The translations under genes were made by a program, and so were the position numbers. This document shows positions 27,120 through 36,601 of a DNA stretch of 64,000 bases, piece after piece. Numbering within the stretch: the stretch's first letter is position 1; every line of letters starts with the position of its first letter. The notes beneath the pieces are model-generated. The model worked only from the letters and a program-made list of their open reading frames with translations, did not search any database and was not told the origin of the DNA. The stretch is from Bacillus altitudinis 41KF2b. Its GTDB lineage: Bacteria > Bacillota > Bacilli > Bacillales > Bacillaceae. The stretch covers positions 1-64,000 of the forward strand of contig NZ_ASJC01000002.1 in assembly GCF_000691145.1 (NCBI RefSeq), given 5' to 3'.

Positions 27120-27550
27120 GCTGCGTCTTCTAAATCTTCAATTTCGTCTTCAAATCCGTTGATTTCAATGGCTTTGTTTAACCAGTTTGCGTATTCACCG
27201 CCGACAGATAAAACACGTTTTGCAACTTCAACTGGATCTTGTGTGCTGTAGGCTTCTCTTAATTCCTTTGAGCGGAAATCTGGATAAATCGTCGATTCAA
27301 TGGCAATTCGTGCGTAGAAGCGCTGGCTGTCTAAGTCTTTCACACGGCCTCTGCCTTTGACATTTTTGAACGTGGTGTTTTCTTTTTCCAGTTCATCAAT
27401 ACGTTCCGTGGTAATCGCTTTGAAGACAAAAGGAATGACATTCCCTTTTTTATCAACAAAACGCTTAGAAATTGGTACTTTGACCTCTTCCGCTTCTACT
27501 GTTTGTCCTGGCATAAAAAATGAAAGATCAAATGTTTGTTTTTCGCTCAT
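27110..27550 (-). CDS. xkdN: tail assembly chaperone XkdN
   Basis: This 146-residue protein has PISKRFVDKKGNVIPFVFKAI, RFYARIAIESTIYPDF and a C-terminal acidic helix ([14 protein letters not shown]), as in XkdN/YqbN. The ATG at 27550 has AAAAGGGAG upstream; the frame extends to 27625 without a site. It lies upstream of the tape measure, as tail chaperones do, and ends on a -1 frameshift signal. A terminator-like hairpin and a toxin locus separate it from the tail-tube gene. Confidence 0.92.
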   Translation of the reverse strand: MSEKQTFDLSFFMPGQTVEAEEVKVPISKRFVDKKGNVIPFVFKAITTERIDELEKENTTFKNVKGRGRVKDLDSQRFYARIAIESTIYPDFRSKELREAYSTQDPVEVAKRVLSVGGEYANWLNKAIEINGFEDEIEDLEDAAKN

Positions 27551-27587
27551 GTTTAAAAACTCCCTTTTGTTTTTTGAATACAAAAAA

Positions 27588-27613
27588 GCACATCCATTTT
27601 TGAATGTGCTTTC
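27588..27613 (-). terminator. terminator-like hairpin upstream of xkdN
   Basis: On the minus strand AAAGCACAT-(8 bases)-ATGTGCTTTTTTG forms a nine-base stem with a T run. It lies in the leader of xkdN, inside the late operon, and could stop or attenuate transcription reaching the tail genes. Confidence 0.7.
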
Positions 27614-27626
27614 CAATCTTTTCATG

Positions 27627-27632
27627 TATAAT
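27627..27632 (+). promoter_or_regulatory. -10 element of the toxin gene
   Basis: TATAAT lies about 70 bases upstream of the toxin ORF on the plus strand. I see no good -35 element. Confidence 0.5.
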
Positions 27633-27702
27633 ATAACTCGTACAATTGAACGGCTTGCTCAAGGGTGTCTGGCTCATCCCCGATAGGAAGGGGGTGATGC
27701 TC

Positions 27703-27786
27703 ATGTCAACGTTCCAAGCGATTTCCCTAATGCTTTTATTCGGGATGTTTATCCTTGCTTTGTTGACATATATAAACAAAAAATAG
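27703..27786 (+). CDS. small holin-like toxin peptide (type I TA, Hol_Tox/TxpA-like)
   Basis: This 27-residue peptide has one membrane helix: MSTFQAISLMLLFGMFILAL, then LTYINKK. A start two codons earlier (27697) is possible. The length, STFQAISLM beginning and basic tail fit the putative holin-like toxins and TxpA/Fst-type peptides. A very strong AAGGGGGTGAT site precedes it, but CATCCCC at 27677-27683 can pair with GGGGGTG and hide that site. It lies on the strand opposite the phage genes. Its mRNA would end at the hairpin at 27880-27911, overlapping an antisense RNA. Membrane toxicity is inferred. Confidence 0.75.
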   Translation: MSTFQAISLMLLFGMFILALLTYINKK

Positions 27787-27998
27787 ACTCCCCTTGAGCT
27801 TTGGTAGGTGAAAGGGAAAGTCTATCCTTAAAACTATCTAATTGATAAGCCAGCCCCTTGAAGGGCCTCATTGTACATTGCCGGGATGTTAGCGCATCCT
27901 GGCTTCTTTTTATTGTATGCAAATCGCTTTGCATGTAAACATCATTTTGTGTGTCATTGAATGCAATGTGCATTACAAATGCATTCATTTTTCATTAC
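27776..27998 (-). ncRNA. probable antisense RNA antitoxin
   Basis: An extended -10 promoter TGCTATAAT lies on the minus strand (TATAAT at 28005-28010). A strong terminator is formed by ATAGACT/AGTCTAT at 27783-27825, with inner CCCTT/AAGGG, followed by TTTTTTG. The predicted RNA of about 220 nt is convergent with the toxin mRNA and overlaps its last 135 bases, including the stop codon. This is the layout of txpA/ratA and bsrG/SR4 in B. subtilis prophages. Transcription is not shown. Confidence 0.6.
27880..27912 (+). terminator. terminator of toxin mRNA
   Basis: The hairpin GCCGGGATG-TTAGCG-CATCCTGGC is followed by TTCTTTTTA. Confidence 0.8.
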
Positions 27999-28062
27999 AT
28001 TTGCATTATAGCATATTTGGTTTTTATTTAGCTAATTAATTAGCTAATTTCCTCCACATTTC

Positions 28063-28506
28063 TTAGAAAGAATTCTTCAGCTTTTCAGGCAGATCAAAGT
28101 CTTCAAATGTAAATGGAACTTCTTCTTCAAGTGCCTCTGAATCGACGTCTAGTCCAGCAATTTTAGCTGAATCAAAGTTGACATCGAATAATGTCACACG
28201 CTCTGTACCTCGGCCTGATGATTTATCATCAATTACCGCTTGAAGAGTGAAATAAGGATCTTCCCCTTTTTTCACATAGTTGAGCATGAGTTGAACGAAA
28301 CGTGACGTAACTTTATAGAATGTTGCCGTTCCTGTTCCGTTTGCCCCAGTTGTTTTATGGCCAGTCATTCGGCGGCCCATTACGTTCACTTCTGATTTAT
28401 TTTTCTCCACGTTTGCTTCAAACGTTTTGATAAAGGCAAGCTCCTCACCTTCTAAGAAAAGACGACCTTCTTTACCTGAGATTGTATTTTGCGCTTTAAA
28501 AGCCAT
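28063..28506 (-). CDS. xkdM: tail tube protein XkdM
   Basis: This 147-residue protein matches the XkdM family: FKAQNTISGKEGRLFLEGEE, VNVMGRRMTGHKTTG, GTATFYKVTSRFVQ. It forms the inner tube of the contractile tail through which DNA passes. It lies one base after the sheath gene, the usual order. Downstream the operon is interrupted by the toxin/antitoxin locus. Confidence 0.92.
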   Translation of the reverse strand: MAFKAQNTISGKEGRLFLEGEELAFIKTFEANVEKNKSEVNVMGRRMTGHKTTGANGTGTATFYKVTSRFVQLMLNYVKKGEDPYFTLQAVIDDKSSGRGTERVTLFDVNFDSAKIAGLDVDSEALEEEVPFTFEDFDLPEKLKNSF

Positions 28507-28507
28507 C

Positions 28508-29854
28508 TTACTTCACCTCCACATTGAAATAGAATTTTTCTGCTGCGTCTACTGGCTGTACTGCTAAATCGATGATAAATCCATCACGATCTTCATTGAG
28601 GCCAATGACGATGTCTGTTTCTGAGTTAAAGCCTGTAATGCCGCTTCCATCTTGAAGTTGTGTGAGATACTGTGTAATCAGTGTTTTCACAAGCTGCACT
28701 CCATCATCAGATGCTGGAATGTCATTGCCATTGGCTTTGCGTAATTTAATCAAATTTTTCAGTTCAAATGTTAAATCATTGTTGATTGCATCTAGCACAC
28801 GGATGATTTTGTTTTTCGCCATTTGCTGGTTCTTTTCAACCGTGAAGCTTGTCAAAGAGTTAATATCTTTTTCAACGCTCACCGTGCGGTCTCTTGCATC
28901 GAAAGTGAAAAGAAACTCTCCTTGTGATAAACGGTATTCTACCTGATCATTATCAAGACGCTCTAATGTATCGACTGCGCCTTCGTATTCAACAAAGGTC
29001 AGTGACTGATTAAAATTCGCTCCTGCACTTGCTCCTGCGACCCAAGCTGTTGTTTGAGCAGGCGTCAGTTCTGTTCCGTCTTCTAAAACAACACCGCTTG
29101 TGACATTGATGATTCCTTCTTGATCAGCTGCATAGTTAGCCACAACGCCTTGCACCTTACGTCCTTGCTTATCACGTAAACGCTCAATAAATGACGCGAA
29201 TGTTGCTTTTAATTGCTCACTATTATCGACTGGGAGTGCAATGACATCAAAGTATTCCGTTTCAGCTGCTTCTAGGAAAGCTGTATAATCTGCGACACTT
29301 GCCACACCGTTTTTCCCGCCGCTTAAAGCCGCTCCTGCAGTAATGACCGCTTCGCCTTCACCAGAAAATTGAACGTATTTGTTTTTCACAAGATCTTTGA
29401 CATCTTTGACCACCTGTTTATCGACAATATCTGTTCCAAGATAGGTGATGACGTCACGCTTTGTGCTGTCGAGTACATTTTCTGCCACTTGAATGGTAAT
29501 CTCATTTCCTTTTTGACCACCATAATTGGCTGTGACCACAAAGTTTTCTGCGATTTCCGCTTTGGCTGGCTCTCCTTCGTTTAGACGGTAAAGCAAGACC
29601 GTTTGCGCTTTTTTCTTCGCTTCACGGAAAAGAAGAAGTGACTTATCATCAATGTTGAGCCCGACCTTTTTATTTAAGTCTTCCATATCGGAAACGGAAA
29701 TAAAGGTTTTTGGTTCTCCCCAGCTCATGACAAGAGGAAGTGCAACTGTTCCTCGCTCGCCTAAAGTAATTCGCTGCTCTGCTGTTGTTTTAAAATTAAA
29801 GTAAATGCCAGGACGCTTTTTCTCTGTACCTGGTGTAAAAGTGCCTCCGTTCAT
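28508..29854 (-). CDS. xkdK: tail sheath protein XkdK
   Basis: This 448-residue contractile tail sheath protein starts GGTFTPGTEKKRPGIYFNF and has the sheath markers VALPLVMSWGEPK, AWVAGASAGANFNQSLT and RVLDAINNDLTFELKNLI. It contracts to drive the tube through the cell envelope. A complete sheath, tube and baseplate set makes this a myovirus-type particle. It is preceded by a small XkzB-like gene and followed by xkdM. The start has AGGAGG upstream. Confidence 0.95.
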   Translation of the reverse strand: MNGGTFTPGTEKKRPGIYFNFKTTAEQRITLGERGTVALPLVMSWGEPKTFISVSDMEDLNKKVGLNIDDKSLLLFREAKKKAQTVLLYRLNEGEPAKAEIAENFVVTANYGGQKGNEITIQVAENVLDSTKRDVITYLGTDIVDKQVVKDVKDLVKNKYVQFSGEGEAVITAGAALSGGKNGVASVADYTAFLEAAETEYFDVIALPVDNSEQLKATFASFIERLRDKQGRKVQGVVANYAADQEGIINVTSGVVLEDGTELTPAQTTAWVAGASAGANFNQSLTFVEYEGAVDTLERLDNDQVEYRLSQGEFLFTFDARDRTVSVEKDINSLTSFTVEKNQQMAKNKIIRVLDAINNDLTFELKNLIKLRKANGNDIPASDDGVQLVKTLITQYLTQLQDGSGITGFNSETDIVIGLNEDRDGFIIDLAVQPVDAAEKFYFNVEVK

Positions 29855-29857
29855 CCT

Positions 29858-30070
29858 TTAAACCTCCTTGGACAAAAAAGCATCGATGTGCTTCTTTGCT
29901 TCTGTTTTTGTAATTGGTTGATGTTTGATATAAAAAAGAGCACCTTCAAGGATTTCTGGTTTTACCCCAAAAAGATCCTTGCTGTGCTCTTTTAAGGCTT
30001 CAAATGAAAAGCCAAATTCTTTTTCTTCGCCCGCTGTTTGATCGAGCTGTGTTTTTTTAGTCTTGCTCAC
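29858..30070 (-). CDS. small phage protein before the sheath gene (XkzB-like position)
   Basis: This 70-residue protein has a charged N-terminus and a C-terminal half (FGVKPEILEGALFYIKHQPI, TKTEAKKHIDAFLSKEV) common among small proteins encoded between the tail terminator and sheath genes in PBSX and skin elements. It overlaps xkdJ by 14 bases. Function unknown. Confidence 0.75.
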   Translation of the reverse strand: MSKTKKTQLDQTAGEEKEFGFSFEALKEHSKDLFGVKPEILEGALFYIKHQPITKTEAKKHIDAFLSKEV

Positions 30071-30512
30071 GTTTGATCACCCCCTCTGAAAAATTGATAT
30101 CTTCTAGGCTTGGCTGTTTATCTCGGTTGTACCAATAGCTGCTATCCCACGTCAGGACAATCGCTGCTACACCTTGATCTATGATTCTTGTTTCCACTCT
30201 TTTTATGCGGACATAATCATCAAGCACCTCTCCATCTTCACTGATCATCTGAATGATTTGACGATCAGCAAGCAATGCATCGACGATTGTTTCCGCCGCA
30301 TCATGCGCTTTTTCTGTATCCATATGAAACACTTTCACTTGCAGCGAATAAGATTTCATAAAAGTAGACACTGTATCTGGACCACTAATGACAGTCACTG
30401 GCGGCACATAAACAGATGGCACTTGGAAACGCTCTGGCAGAAGACGATCATACATTTTCACAGGAAAGTGTGTGTATATATAATGCATGATTGCCCCGAC
30501 TTCTTGATTCAT
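30057..30512 (-). CDS. xkdJ: tail terminator-like protein XkdJ
   Basis: This protein has 151 residues from the ATG at 30512, preceded by GGGAGGTGATGG; the longer frame to 30626 has no site. It contains VGAIMHYIYTHFPVKMYDRL, TFMKSYSLQVKVFHMDTEKA and VAAIVLTWDSSYWYNRDK. The length and place fit XkdJ/YqbJ, thought to close the head-proximal end of the tail. Confidence 0.87.
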   Translation of the reverse strand: MNQEVGAIMHYIYTHFPVKMYDRLLPERFQVPSVYVPPVTVISGPDTVSTFMKSYSLQVKVFHMDTEKAHDAAETIVDALLADRQIIQMISEDGEVLDDYVRIKRVETRIIDQGVAAIVLTWDSSYWYNRDKQPSLEDINFSEGVIKREQD

Positions 30513-30516
30513 TCCA

Positions 30517-31014
30517 TCACCTCCCAAAATGTCGATCGATCCAGCTTTGAAGCTTTCGATCCAGCGAGTGTTCAAACATTTGTTCATAGAGCATGACGGC
30601 ATGATCCCAGTACCCATTTCCTTCAATCCATTGAGATGAAAGCATCATGCCAGTACTGGCGTTCGGATCATATTCAAAGCGGCTGCCTGCCCATCTGCCA
30701 GGCACCCATCTTCGTTCTCCATTTGAAGAAATGGCATGTCCATCGTTCACGTAAGAGGCATAATCAAGCTGTGTCCCCACTTCTAGCGTGAGCCCGCCTC
30801 GGGAAGTGAGAAAGTAATTCTCCTTGTCACCTTTTTGAAAGGAATTGAGGAGACGGCCTGTATCAACAGCCTTTTCTTTGATGATTTCATCTTGAATGAT
30901 GTCTAAAAACTGTAAGCCCATTTCCTGTAACCACTCTTGATATTGCGCCGTTAAGCCGATACTATTTGCCTGTTGGAGCTGGGATAGCAGCCGGTCAAGT
31001 CCATCAATTTTCAT
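30517..31014 (-). CDS. xkdI: head-tail joining protein XkdI (HK97 gp10-like)
   Basis: This 165-residue protein has an N-terminal helix (KIDGLDRLLSQLQQ), VDTGRLLNSFQKGDK, and the C-terminal DHAVMLYEQMFEHSL. The VDTGxLxxS motif is common in HK97 gp10-type head-closure proteins. The ATG at 31014 has AAAGGA upstream. It overlaps xkdH by 4 bases. Confidence 0.87.
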   Translation of the reverse strand: MKIDGLDRLLSQLQQANSIGLTAQYQEWLQEMGLQFLDIIQDEIIKEKAVDTGRLLNSFQKGDKENYFLTSRGGLTLEVGTQLDYASYVNDGHAISSNGERRWVPGRWAGSRFEYDPNASTGMMLSSQWIEGNGYWDHAVMLYEQMFEHSLDRKLQSWIDRHFGR

Positions 31015-31367
31015 AAGTTTTCCTTTCTGACGGCCATCACTTCCATGTGATGATTTTTCACTCTTTTTGGCTGCTGCAACTTGAGTGAGATGCCGTTCCA
31101 CACCATTTTGTCATGCAAGCGAATGTCGCTTGCTAAAGGGAAATGGACGAGATAGGACTGATAGATAACTGTATTCGGTTCTTCTTGCACGAGTGACTGG
31201 CTTTTTTCTACAACATAGCAAGCCACATCTCTCATACTTGGTGTATCAGGATAAGTGAGGTCCGTTTGCAGATCCCCTGCTGGTATACCAAATTTGCCAC
31301 GGACTGCCCCCTCATTCTCTAAGTGAAAAAGATCACAGCGATCCGTTAATAGAGAATCATAGCTCAT
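31011..31367 (-). CDS. xkdH: head completion protein XkdH (YqbH, DUF3599)
   Basis: This 118-residue beta-rich protein matches XkdH/YqbH: LLTDRCDLFHLENEGAVRGK, FGIPAGDLQ, VHFPLASDIRLHDKMVWNG. It is a stopper or adaptor at the neck, below the connector. It overlaps both neighbours by 4 bases, so translation is coupled. Confidence 0.87.
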   Translation of the reverse strand: MSYDSLLTDRCDLFHLENEGAVRGKFGIPAGDLQTDLTYPDTPSMRDVACYVVEKSQSLVQEEPNTVIYQSYLVHFPLASDIRLHDKMVWNGISLKLQQPKRVKNHHMEVMAVRKENL

Positions 31368-31747
31368 AATGATCTCACCTTTAAATTGGCGCTGCCACCA
31401 GTTAATGACGGTTCAATATAATCAACAAGAAGGGCATACACATAAGGTCTGCCTTTCACTTTGTCCGCTGCCTTTGCATATGAATAATCACCCATTTTTT
31501 CTGAAGTCAAGCCTTTCATCATGGATTCATCATCATTCAGCATGGCAAAATACTGGGCCATTTTTAATAAGGCGATCCTTGCTTTTTCAGGAATGGGCTG
31601 ATATTTTTCATGCGTAAAATCGTGCCCGACCATTTGAAATACCGCTGCTTCTGCTTCAATAATATCTGCCGCTAGTCTCTCTACAGAACGATTTTTCACG
31701 CGATCAAATACAGAATAGGCTTGTAGTTCCTCAGCAGAAATGATCAT
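31364..31747 (-). CDS. head-tail connector protein YqbG-like (DUF3199)
   Basis: This 127-residue helical protein has IISAEELQAYSVFDRVKNRS, AARIALLKMAQYF-like helices and MKGLTSEKMGDYSYAKA, as in YqbG of the skin element. It adopts a gp6-like connector fold under the portal. It overlaps xkdH by 4 bases and follows the capsid gene by 13. Confidence 0.85.
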   Translation of the reverse strand: MIISAEELQAYSVFDRVKNRSVERLAADIIEAEAAVFQMVGHDFTHEKYQPIPEKARIALLKMAQYFAMLNDDESMMKGLTSEKMGDYSYAKAADKVKGRPYVYALLVDYIEPSLTGGSANLKVRSL

Positions 31748-31760
31748 AGCCTGCTGTCAC

Positions 31761-32684
31761 CTACTCTTTCACTTTCATGACTTTGGCTACAGCATCCTCT
31801 TCCTCAAATTTGCTGTCGAGCTTCGCTGTCAGAACAATGATAAACTTACGGCTGCGAATATCTTTTTCTACTTCAATGCGAATATTGCGAGAAAACCCTA
31901 CAATAATGTTTTTCGGATGTGTCAGTAAAATATCTGATACATCTGTTCCTTCTTCATCATATGGCTGCATATTGGCAAGACCTTTGACCGGAACACCGAA
32001 TGCAGAAGAAAGGCCGCCTTGAATCGCCGCATCTCCGAGACCTGTCTGACGGTTTGCTACTTGGTCTTTCCACTCGACCTCTAAACTTGGGGATGTATAA
32101 AAACGGAAATCCTGAGGTACACGTAAATATTTTGACGGCATCGCTTTATAGCCTTGTTTGAACATTTGACGGCTAATTTCCGCTCCATTCGCATCGACAA
32201 TATGAGAAACTGCCTGTTTTCGTACGCCATCCATTTGAGCTAAAAATGGATCTTGTGATGTTGTATCACCGTTGACGATCAGTTCTTCAATATCGACTGC
32301 CGCTCGTTCCGCCAGCATTTGCATAATGGTTTGCTGAATCCCGTCTTTTTCAATGTTGTTTTCAATGCTGTCGTACGTCATATGAATCTCAGCAATGACT
32401 TCTTTTGCATTGAGCTGAACAGTGCTTGTCGCTGGGACAACACGGTCTTTTGCATCAAGCGCTTTGCCTTCTTCTGCTGGGCGTAAAATGCGCTGACCGA
32501 AGCCGATTTTTTCGATTTTTTGTGAATCACTTTCCATTGGAATGATACGTGCATCATTTAAAACGGTTGGTGTATTTTGCATCATTCTAATGAATGTGTT
32601 GGATTGGGCTGCGTTCATGAGACCGCCTGTTTTTAAGCTGGCAAGTGTCATTTCAGCCTTGCGAATCAACTCTTGATTTCTCAC
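31761..32684 (-). CDS. xkdG: major capsid protein XkdG
   Basis: This 307-residue HK97-fold capsid protein has [36 protein letters not shown]-like sequence, [20 protein letters not shown] and the C-terminal [20 protein letters not shown]. It forms the head. In PBSX the head is small and holds host DNA. The start is preceded by AAGGAGG. Confidence 0.93.
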   Translation of the reverse strand: MRNQELIRKAEMTLASLKTGGLMNAAQSNTFIRMMQNTPTVLNDARIIPMESDSQKIEKIGFGQRILRPAEEGKALDAKDRVVPATSTVQLNAKEVIAEIHMTYDSIENNIEKDGIQQTIMQMLAERAAVDIEELIVNGDTTSQDPFLAQMDGVRKQAVSHIVDANGAEISRQMFKQGYKAMPSKYLRVPQDFRFYTSPSLEVEWKDQVANRQTGLGDAAIQGGLSSAFGVPVKGLANMQPYDEEGTDVSDILLTHPKNIIVGFSRNIRIEVEKDIRSRKFIIVLTAKLDSKFEEEDAVAKVMKVKE

Positions 32685-32706
32685 ACTTTTTCCTCCTTAT
32701 TTAGGC

Positions 32707-33798
32707 TTATAGTAAGCCATCCCATATGGGCTTTGTCATATCATTTTGTGTATCGTGATTTGTTTGTTTAGAAATGCCCCGCGCTTTTTCAAGCATGTGT
32801 ATCCGCTCTGAAATAGGCAGTAGCTGTTGCTGAAGCACATCCTGAATCGCTGCTTTTTCTCTGCCTGCTGATTTCTCTAAGGAAGAGAGCTGATGGCGAA
32901 TTGGCGCAACCACTTGCTCCAGCACTTTTTGTACAGGTTCTTCTTCACCTGTTTGATCTGTCCCTTGTTTATCCGCTTGTTGTAAAACGTTGTCGATGGC
33001 CATTTTTGCTTTTTCTAGTTCGCGTACTTGATCAGTCGTTAATCCGGCATCTTGCTTTTGAACGGATGCTGGTCTTTCGCCAATCGTTTGGAGGACATCA
33101 TTTGTTTTCAACACATCCTGCACAATTGGAATCAATTGTTCAAGTGCCGCTCTTACGCTAGATTCATCACCATCACTTGACTGCAACGTTTCCAGCAGAT
33201 GATCTAAAACGCTCCAAAATTGTTGTGGCATATTTGCACCTTCCTCTTTCAAAAAGAAATTTTTCAGCAAAGAAAAAAGCCCTCTCTCGTTCGTTTCTTG
33301 AGATAGGAGCTGATCGTGTTCCTCTATTGCGATGATGTCTGCTGTTCCAGCCATTGAGTAGCCTGTAATGTGGCCTTGCTGAATTTGGTCCCAAATATCT
33401 TGTGATGCCTTTGTCACAAGTACCCAAGATCCTTTTTGAATCAGCTCCCCGCCTACTTCAAAATCCGCTGGGGCAATGTATGATTCGACGACTTCGCCAA
33501 CACCGTCTTGAAAATCATGCTGTTTATCAATGTGACGGGCATCTTTCATAAAACCGTGTGCTGCTCTTTCAATTTCTTTGGCCGACATAAAGTCTTGATG
33601 TGCATCAGGTGTATTTGGTTCATACACGACGCCATATACGAGGCGATGGGCATCCTCTGCCTTCGTCAGGACACTGACTTCTTTTTGAAAGTCAGGCTGC
33701 TTTTTCTTTGCTTTCATCAAGAAAAATTTCTTTTGGTTGGCGGCCCTGTCTACATAGGAAACATGCGTAATTTTTGCGTTTTTTAATTCCCTTGGCAT
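32707..33798 (-). CDS. xkdF: XkdF-like prohead protease and scaffold
   Basis: In this 363-residue protein the N-terminal half is the XkdF protease domain (ITHVSYVDRAANQKKFFLM, GVVYEPNTPDAHQDFMSA, ARHIDKQHDF with a candidate catalytic His). The C-terminal half is a Gln/Leu-rich coiled coil (about 190-350) of scaffold type. It would guide capsid assembly and then be cut. The ATG at 33798 was chosen because AAAGGGGGTG lies upstream; the extra six codons of the longer frame cover that site. Confidence 0.88.
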   Translation of the reverse strand: MPRELKNAKITHVSYVDRAANQKKFFLMKAKKKQPDFQKEVSVLTKAEDAHRLVYGVVYEPNTPDAHQDFMSAKEIERAAHGFMKDARHIDKQHDFQDGVGEVVESYIAPADFEVGGELIQKGSWVLVTKASQDIWDQIQQGHITGYSMAGTADIIAIEEHDQLLSQETNERGLFSLLKNFFLKEEGANMPQQFWSVLDHLLETLQSSDGDESSVRAALEQLIPIVQDVLKTNDVLQTIGERPASVQKQDAGLTTDQVRELEKAKMAIDNVLQQADKQGTDQTGEEEPVQKVLEQVVAPIRHQLSSLEKSAGREKAAIQDVLQQQLLPISERIHMLEKARGISKQTNHDTQNDMTKPIWDGLL

Positions 33799-33833
33799 AT
33801 GTTCACCCCCTTTCAAAAAAAGCTCACGTCCTT

Positions 33834-35291
33834 CTATTTCTCTAGCCGGTTTGGCTCAGATGGAGACAGCCCATCAGCTGTTTTTATGCGGCTTTCTAAA
33901 GGTCGGTGGTAGAATTCTTCCGGCCATTCCTCTAACGTCTTGCCAAGAATACGCCCCGCAAGATCTCGTAAATCATTTGGCGATACTGCCCCAGCCTGAA
34001 TAAATGGTGTCAGAACCTTCGCTATCTCTAATGGATCTCTAAAGTCAGGGCCATTTAATAGAAAGCGGACATGCCATATATCTAAATCCGGGAGAAAAAG
34101 AGTATTGAGTTTCCCTGTAATAAGATGCCGCTCTGGCTGAAATACTTGCTCCTCCGTTGTTTTACGCGCGGTATCTGCTGTGGCCTTGTTATAATCTTGT
34201 GACTCTCCTGTGTAAATAGGCGGCAGACGAAAAGCGGAGCGGATTTTGTTTCTCGTCTTTTCATCGTATTCTAAAAAGAGCGCATCCTCTTGCAGGATTT
34301 CCGCCAAGGATTTAAAGTTCACTTTGACATTTGATACATCTTCTTCACCTGTTAATCCTTTTTCTGTCGGAAGCCCTTCTACTTCAAGCAATAAAAACTT
34401 ATGCGCATGGTCAGAGCCTTCAATATCATCCATATAATCTTGTAGCTGCTGATAAGAAGTCTCTGACAGCATGCCGTTTTCGACAATGATGGCACCAGGT
34501 ACATGCCGTCCTTGCTTAAAATAAAGATAATTCAGCTCTTCTGCTTTTCGTGCGCCATACATATTGACGATGTTGCCAATCCAGCGGGGAATCCCATACG
34601 TCCCACTGCCAATTTTAAAATGAATGACTTCTGTTGCTTGAAGTGGTTCTGGTGTAGCATCATCGTACTTGCCTGTTTCACAATTTAATATGCGCGGATC
34701 ACCATACTCCTTGAAAAAGACTTTCTTCTCATTGATGACCTGCACATATTTTCGGAATCGTTTCTTGCGATTCATCGTCTTTAATTCGCCGTTTTCTGTG
34801 TAGCGGAATTCGACGTCGACTGGCTCACTCAGCTTGCAAATGCGGATATGGAGTGCATCCAAATACTCGATTCCTGCCGGCTTTCCTTGTCCATCCCGCA
34901 GCACCTCTAAAAAGCCATTTCCTGTTTTCTCCCGGTCTTCTAGGACATAACCAAGAATCACGTCAGCAGACTCATCATAGTTCATGTATTTCGTAAACTC
35001 TTCGAGTCTTGTCCATTCCTTCTCGGCTGTCTTCTTTTTGACCGGTTTCACATCTTCCGCATTAAAATCAAAGGCGTATTCCACCCCAAATCCAAAACCT
35101 AAAATGTTTGTTCGATACGCATCTATACATTGCTGAAGAATCGTTGAGTATTCTGCCATGCTTTTTAATTCGTTGATATGGTAGGGCGGGGGGACAATGT
35201 CATCTTTTTCGTATGAAAATTCATCCTCATACATTTGTTTTGTATGATCAGACATGTTTGCCTTCATAATCGTTGCTTTTAATTGTTTCAT
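33834..35291 (-). CDS. xkdE: portal protein XkdE
   Basis: This 485-residue portal family protein has [60 protein letters not shown] and [18 protein letters not shown]. Portals form the ring at one head vertex through which DNA is packaged. It overlaps xtmB by 4 bases, and the ATG-based coupling suggests matched amounts. Confidence 0.94.
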   Translation of the reverse strand: MKQLKATIMKANMSDHTKQMYEDEFSYEKDDIVPPPYHINELKSMAEYSTILQQCIDAYRTNILGFGFGVEYAFDFNAEDVKPVKKKTAEKEWTRLEEFTKYMNYDESADVILGYVLEDREKTGNGFLEVLRDGQGKPAGIEYLDALHIRICKLSEPVDVEFRYTENGELKTMNRKKRFRKYVQVINEKKVFFKEYGDPRILNCETGKYDDATPEPLQATEVIHFKIGSGTYGIPRWIGNIVNMYGARKAEELNYLYFKQGRHVPGAIIVENGMLSETSYQQLQDYMDDIEGSDHAHKFLLLEVEGLPTEKGLTGEEDVSNVKVNFKSLAEILQEDALFLEYDEKTRNKIRSAFRLPPIYTGESQDYNKATADTARKTTEEQVFQPERHLITGKLNTLFLPDLDIWHVRFLLNGPDFRDPLEIAKVLTPFIQAGAVSPNDLRDLAGRILGKTLEEWPEEFYHRPLESRIKTADGLSPSEPNRLEK

Positions 35292-36601
35292 TTTATGGAC
35301 CTCCTCTCTCGGTTTGGACGGACACGCTCTGAAGCAGTCTGTTTCAAATCGGTCACCTCATAATCATCTAGCGCATACCAAATGGCGGATAATGTGTGTG
35401 GGTCGATTTGAAATTCATCTTCCTCTAAGCGGCCGTTCTTATCTGCCTTATAGGTTAGTGATTGAAGTTCATAGATGGTATAAGGGCAAGCATCAGAACA
35501 AATGATTTTCTTAAATCGTTTAATTTTCTTTGTATATTGCAAACGTGACCCTTGGAACTTATGCGCAGCGACCATTTGAAATCCGCGTTGCCGAAAATAG
35601 TGAATCGTTTTAGGCTCTGCTGCATCTGCCTTAATCAGTTCCTTTGATTCAACAAATTCTTTCAAATCAACAGCTGTTTCATCATCCGTTTTCCCGCGGT
35701 CGTAATATTCCCAATAAATATATAAGTACTTTTTTTCATGATCGACAGCTAACCGAATGAGCGCATTGTAGGATTCGACAAATCCAAAATCCATCCCCGC
35801 TCGTTTCAGCGGTCTTTCAATCTGCCCGATCGCTTCTAATACGTCAGTATGCTGTCTGACCTCAAATTGCGGAAACACTTTTGTGCCATTGATACCGAAG
35901 TATCCTTTCCTTGCAATTCGATAAAGATCTGGATCGTATTCTTTCAGCTCATCCAGCTGCTTGACATAGCTTTTAGGAAGAAATAGATTGTCTTCTGCTG
36001 TTGAGTGGTGATAGTACGTATCTTTTATCACGATGGTTCGCTGTTTGTATAAGGTTTCGTCATCAAGGACAAAACGTTTCAGCTGCTCATCTCGAAAGAA
36101 ATGTCTGTACGTCCAATTATCCTGACCAACGGGATTCGTCGATAACATCATATAAAGAGGTAAAACCGGATGTCTCAGCCTTCCAAGCAGTTCTTTAAAC
36201 CCTTCATAAGAAACCTCGGAACACTCCTCAATCCAAATCATTGAGATGTTGTTGATCGACTTCAATTTCTCAGGCTTGTCCAGTCCTTTAAATAAAATGC
36301 TGCTCCCATTGCGAAAAGTGAGAGCAAGCGGTGAACTGCGGCATTTTACTAGATGATCGATGCCAAGATCGCTGACGATTTCTTGTAAAAGAGAGTAGGT
36401 CGACTCCCGGTGCGTATCATACACTTCTCGAATGACAAGTGCTGTCCGTTTTTCCTCAAGCAGTTTTAAAATCAGCTTTAAAGCAATGTGATAGCTTTTG
36501 GAGGAGCCATAACCGCCTACTAAAAACTGAAACTTTTGATTCCAATCGAACAAAAAGTGTTCAAAGTGAGGATTGACTTCTTTTTCAATCAACGGCGTCA
36601 T
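35288..36601 (-). CDS. xtmB: terminase large subunit XtmB
   Basis: This 437-residue protein has a Walker-A-like [10 protein letters not shown] near residue 31, a Walker [12 protein letters not shown] near 122, a motif LSTNPVGQ near 157, and an RNase H-type nuclease domain beginning [13 protein letters not shown] near 270. It powers DNA packaging and cuts DNA. In PBSX the terminase packages host chromosome fragments of about 13 kb; the same is likely here but not visible. It overlaps xtmA by 4 bases. Confidence 0.95.
   Translation of the reverse strand: MTPLIEKEVNPHFEHFLFDWNQKFQFLVGGYGSSKSYHIALKLILKLLEEKRTALVIREVYDTHRESTYSLLQEIVSDLGIDHLVKCRSSPLALTFRNGSSILFKGLDKPEKLKSINNISMIWIEECSEVSYEGFKELLGRLRHPVLPLYMMLSTNPVGQDNWTYRHFFRDEQLKRFVLDDETLYKQRTIVIKDTYYHHSTAEDNLFLPKSYVKQLDELKEYDPDLYRIARKGYFGINGTKVFPQFEVRQHTDVLEAIGQIERPLKRAGMDFGFVESYNALIRLAVDHEKKYLYIYWEYYDRGKTDDETAVDLKEFVESKELIKADAAEPKTIHYFRQRGFQMVAAHKFQGSRLQYTKKIKRFKKIICSDACPYTIYELQSLTYKADKNGRLEEDEFQIDPHTLSAIWYALDDYEVTDLKQTASERVRPNRERRSIK

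Noticed and set aside
28028-28047. 20-bp perfect palindrome TTAGCTAATTAATTAGCTAA as a terminator of xkdM
   Set aside because: It has no T run on the minus strand and is A/T-only in the centre. It may be a binding site near the antisense promoter, but nothing supports a specific role.
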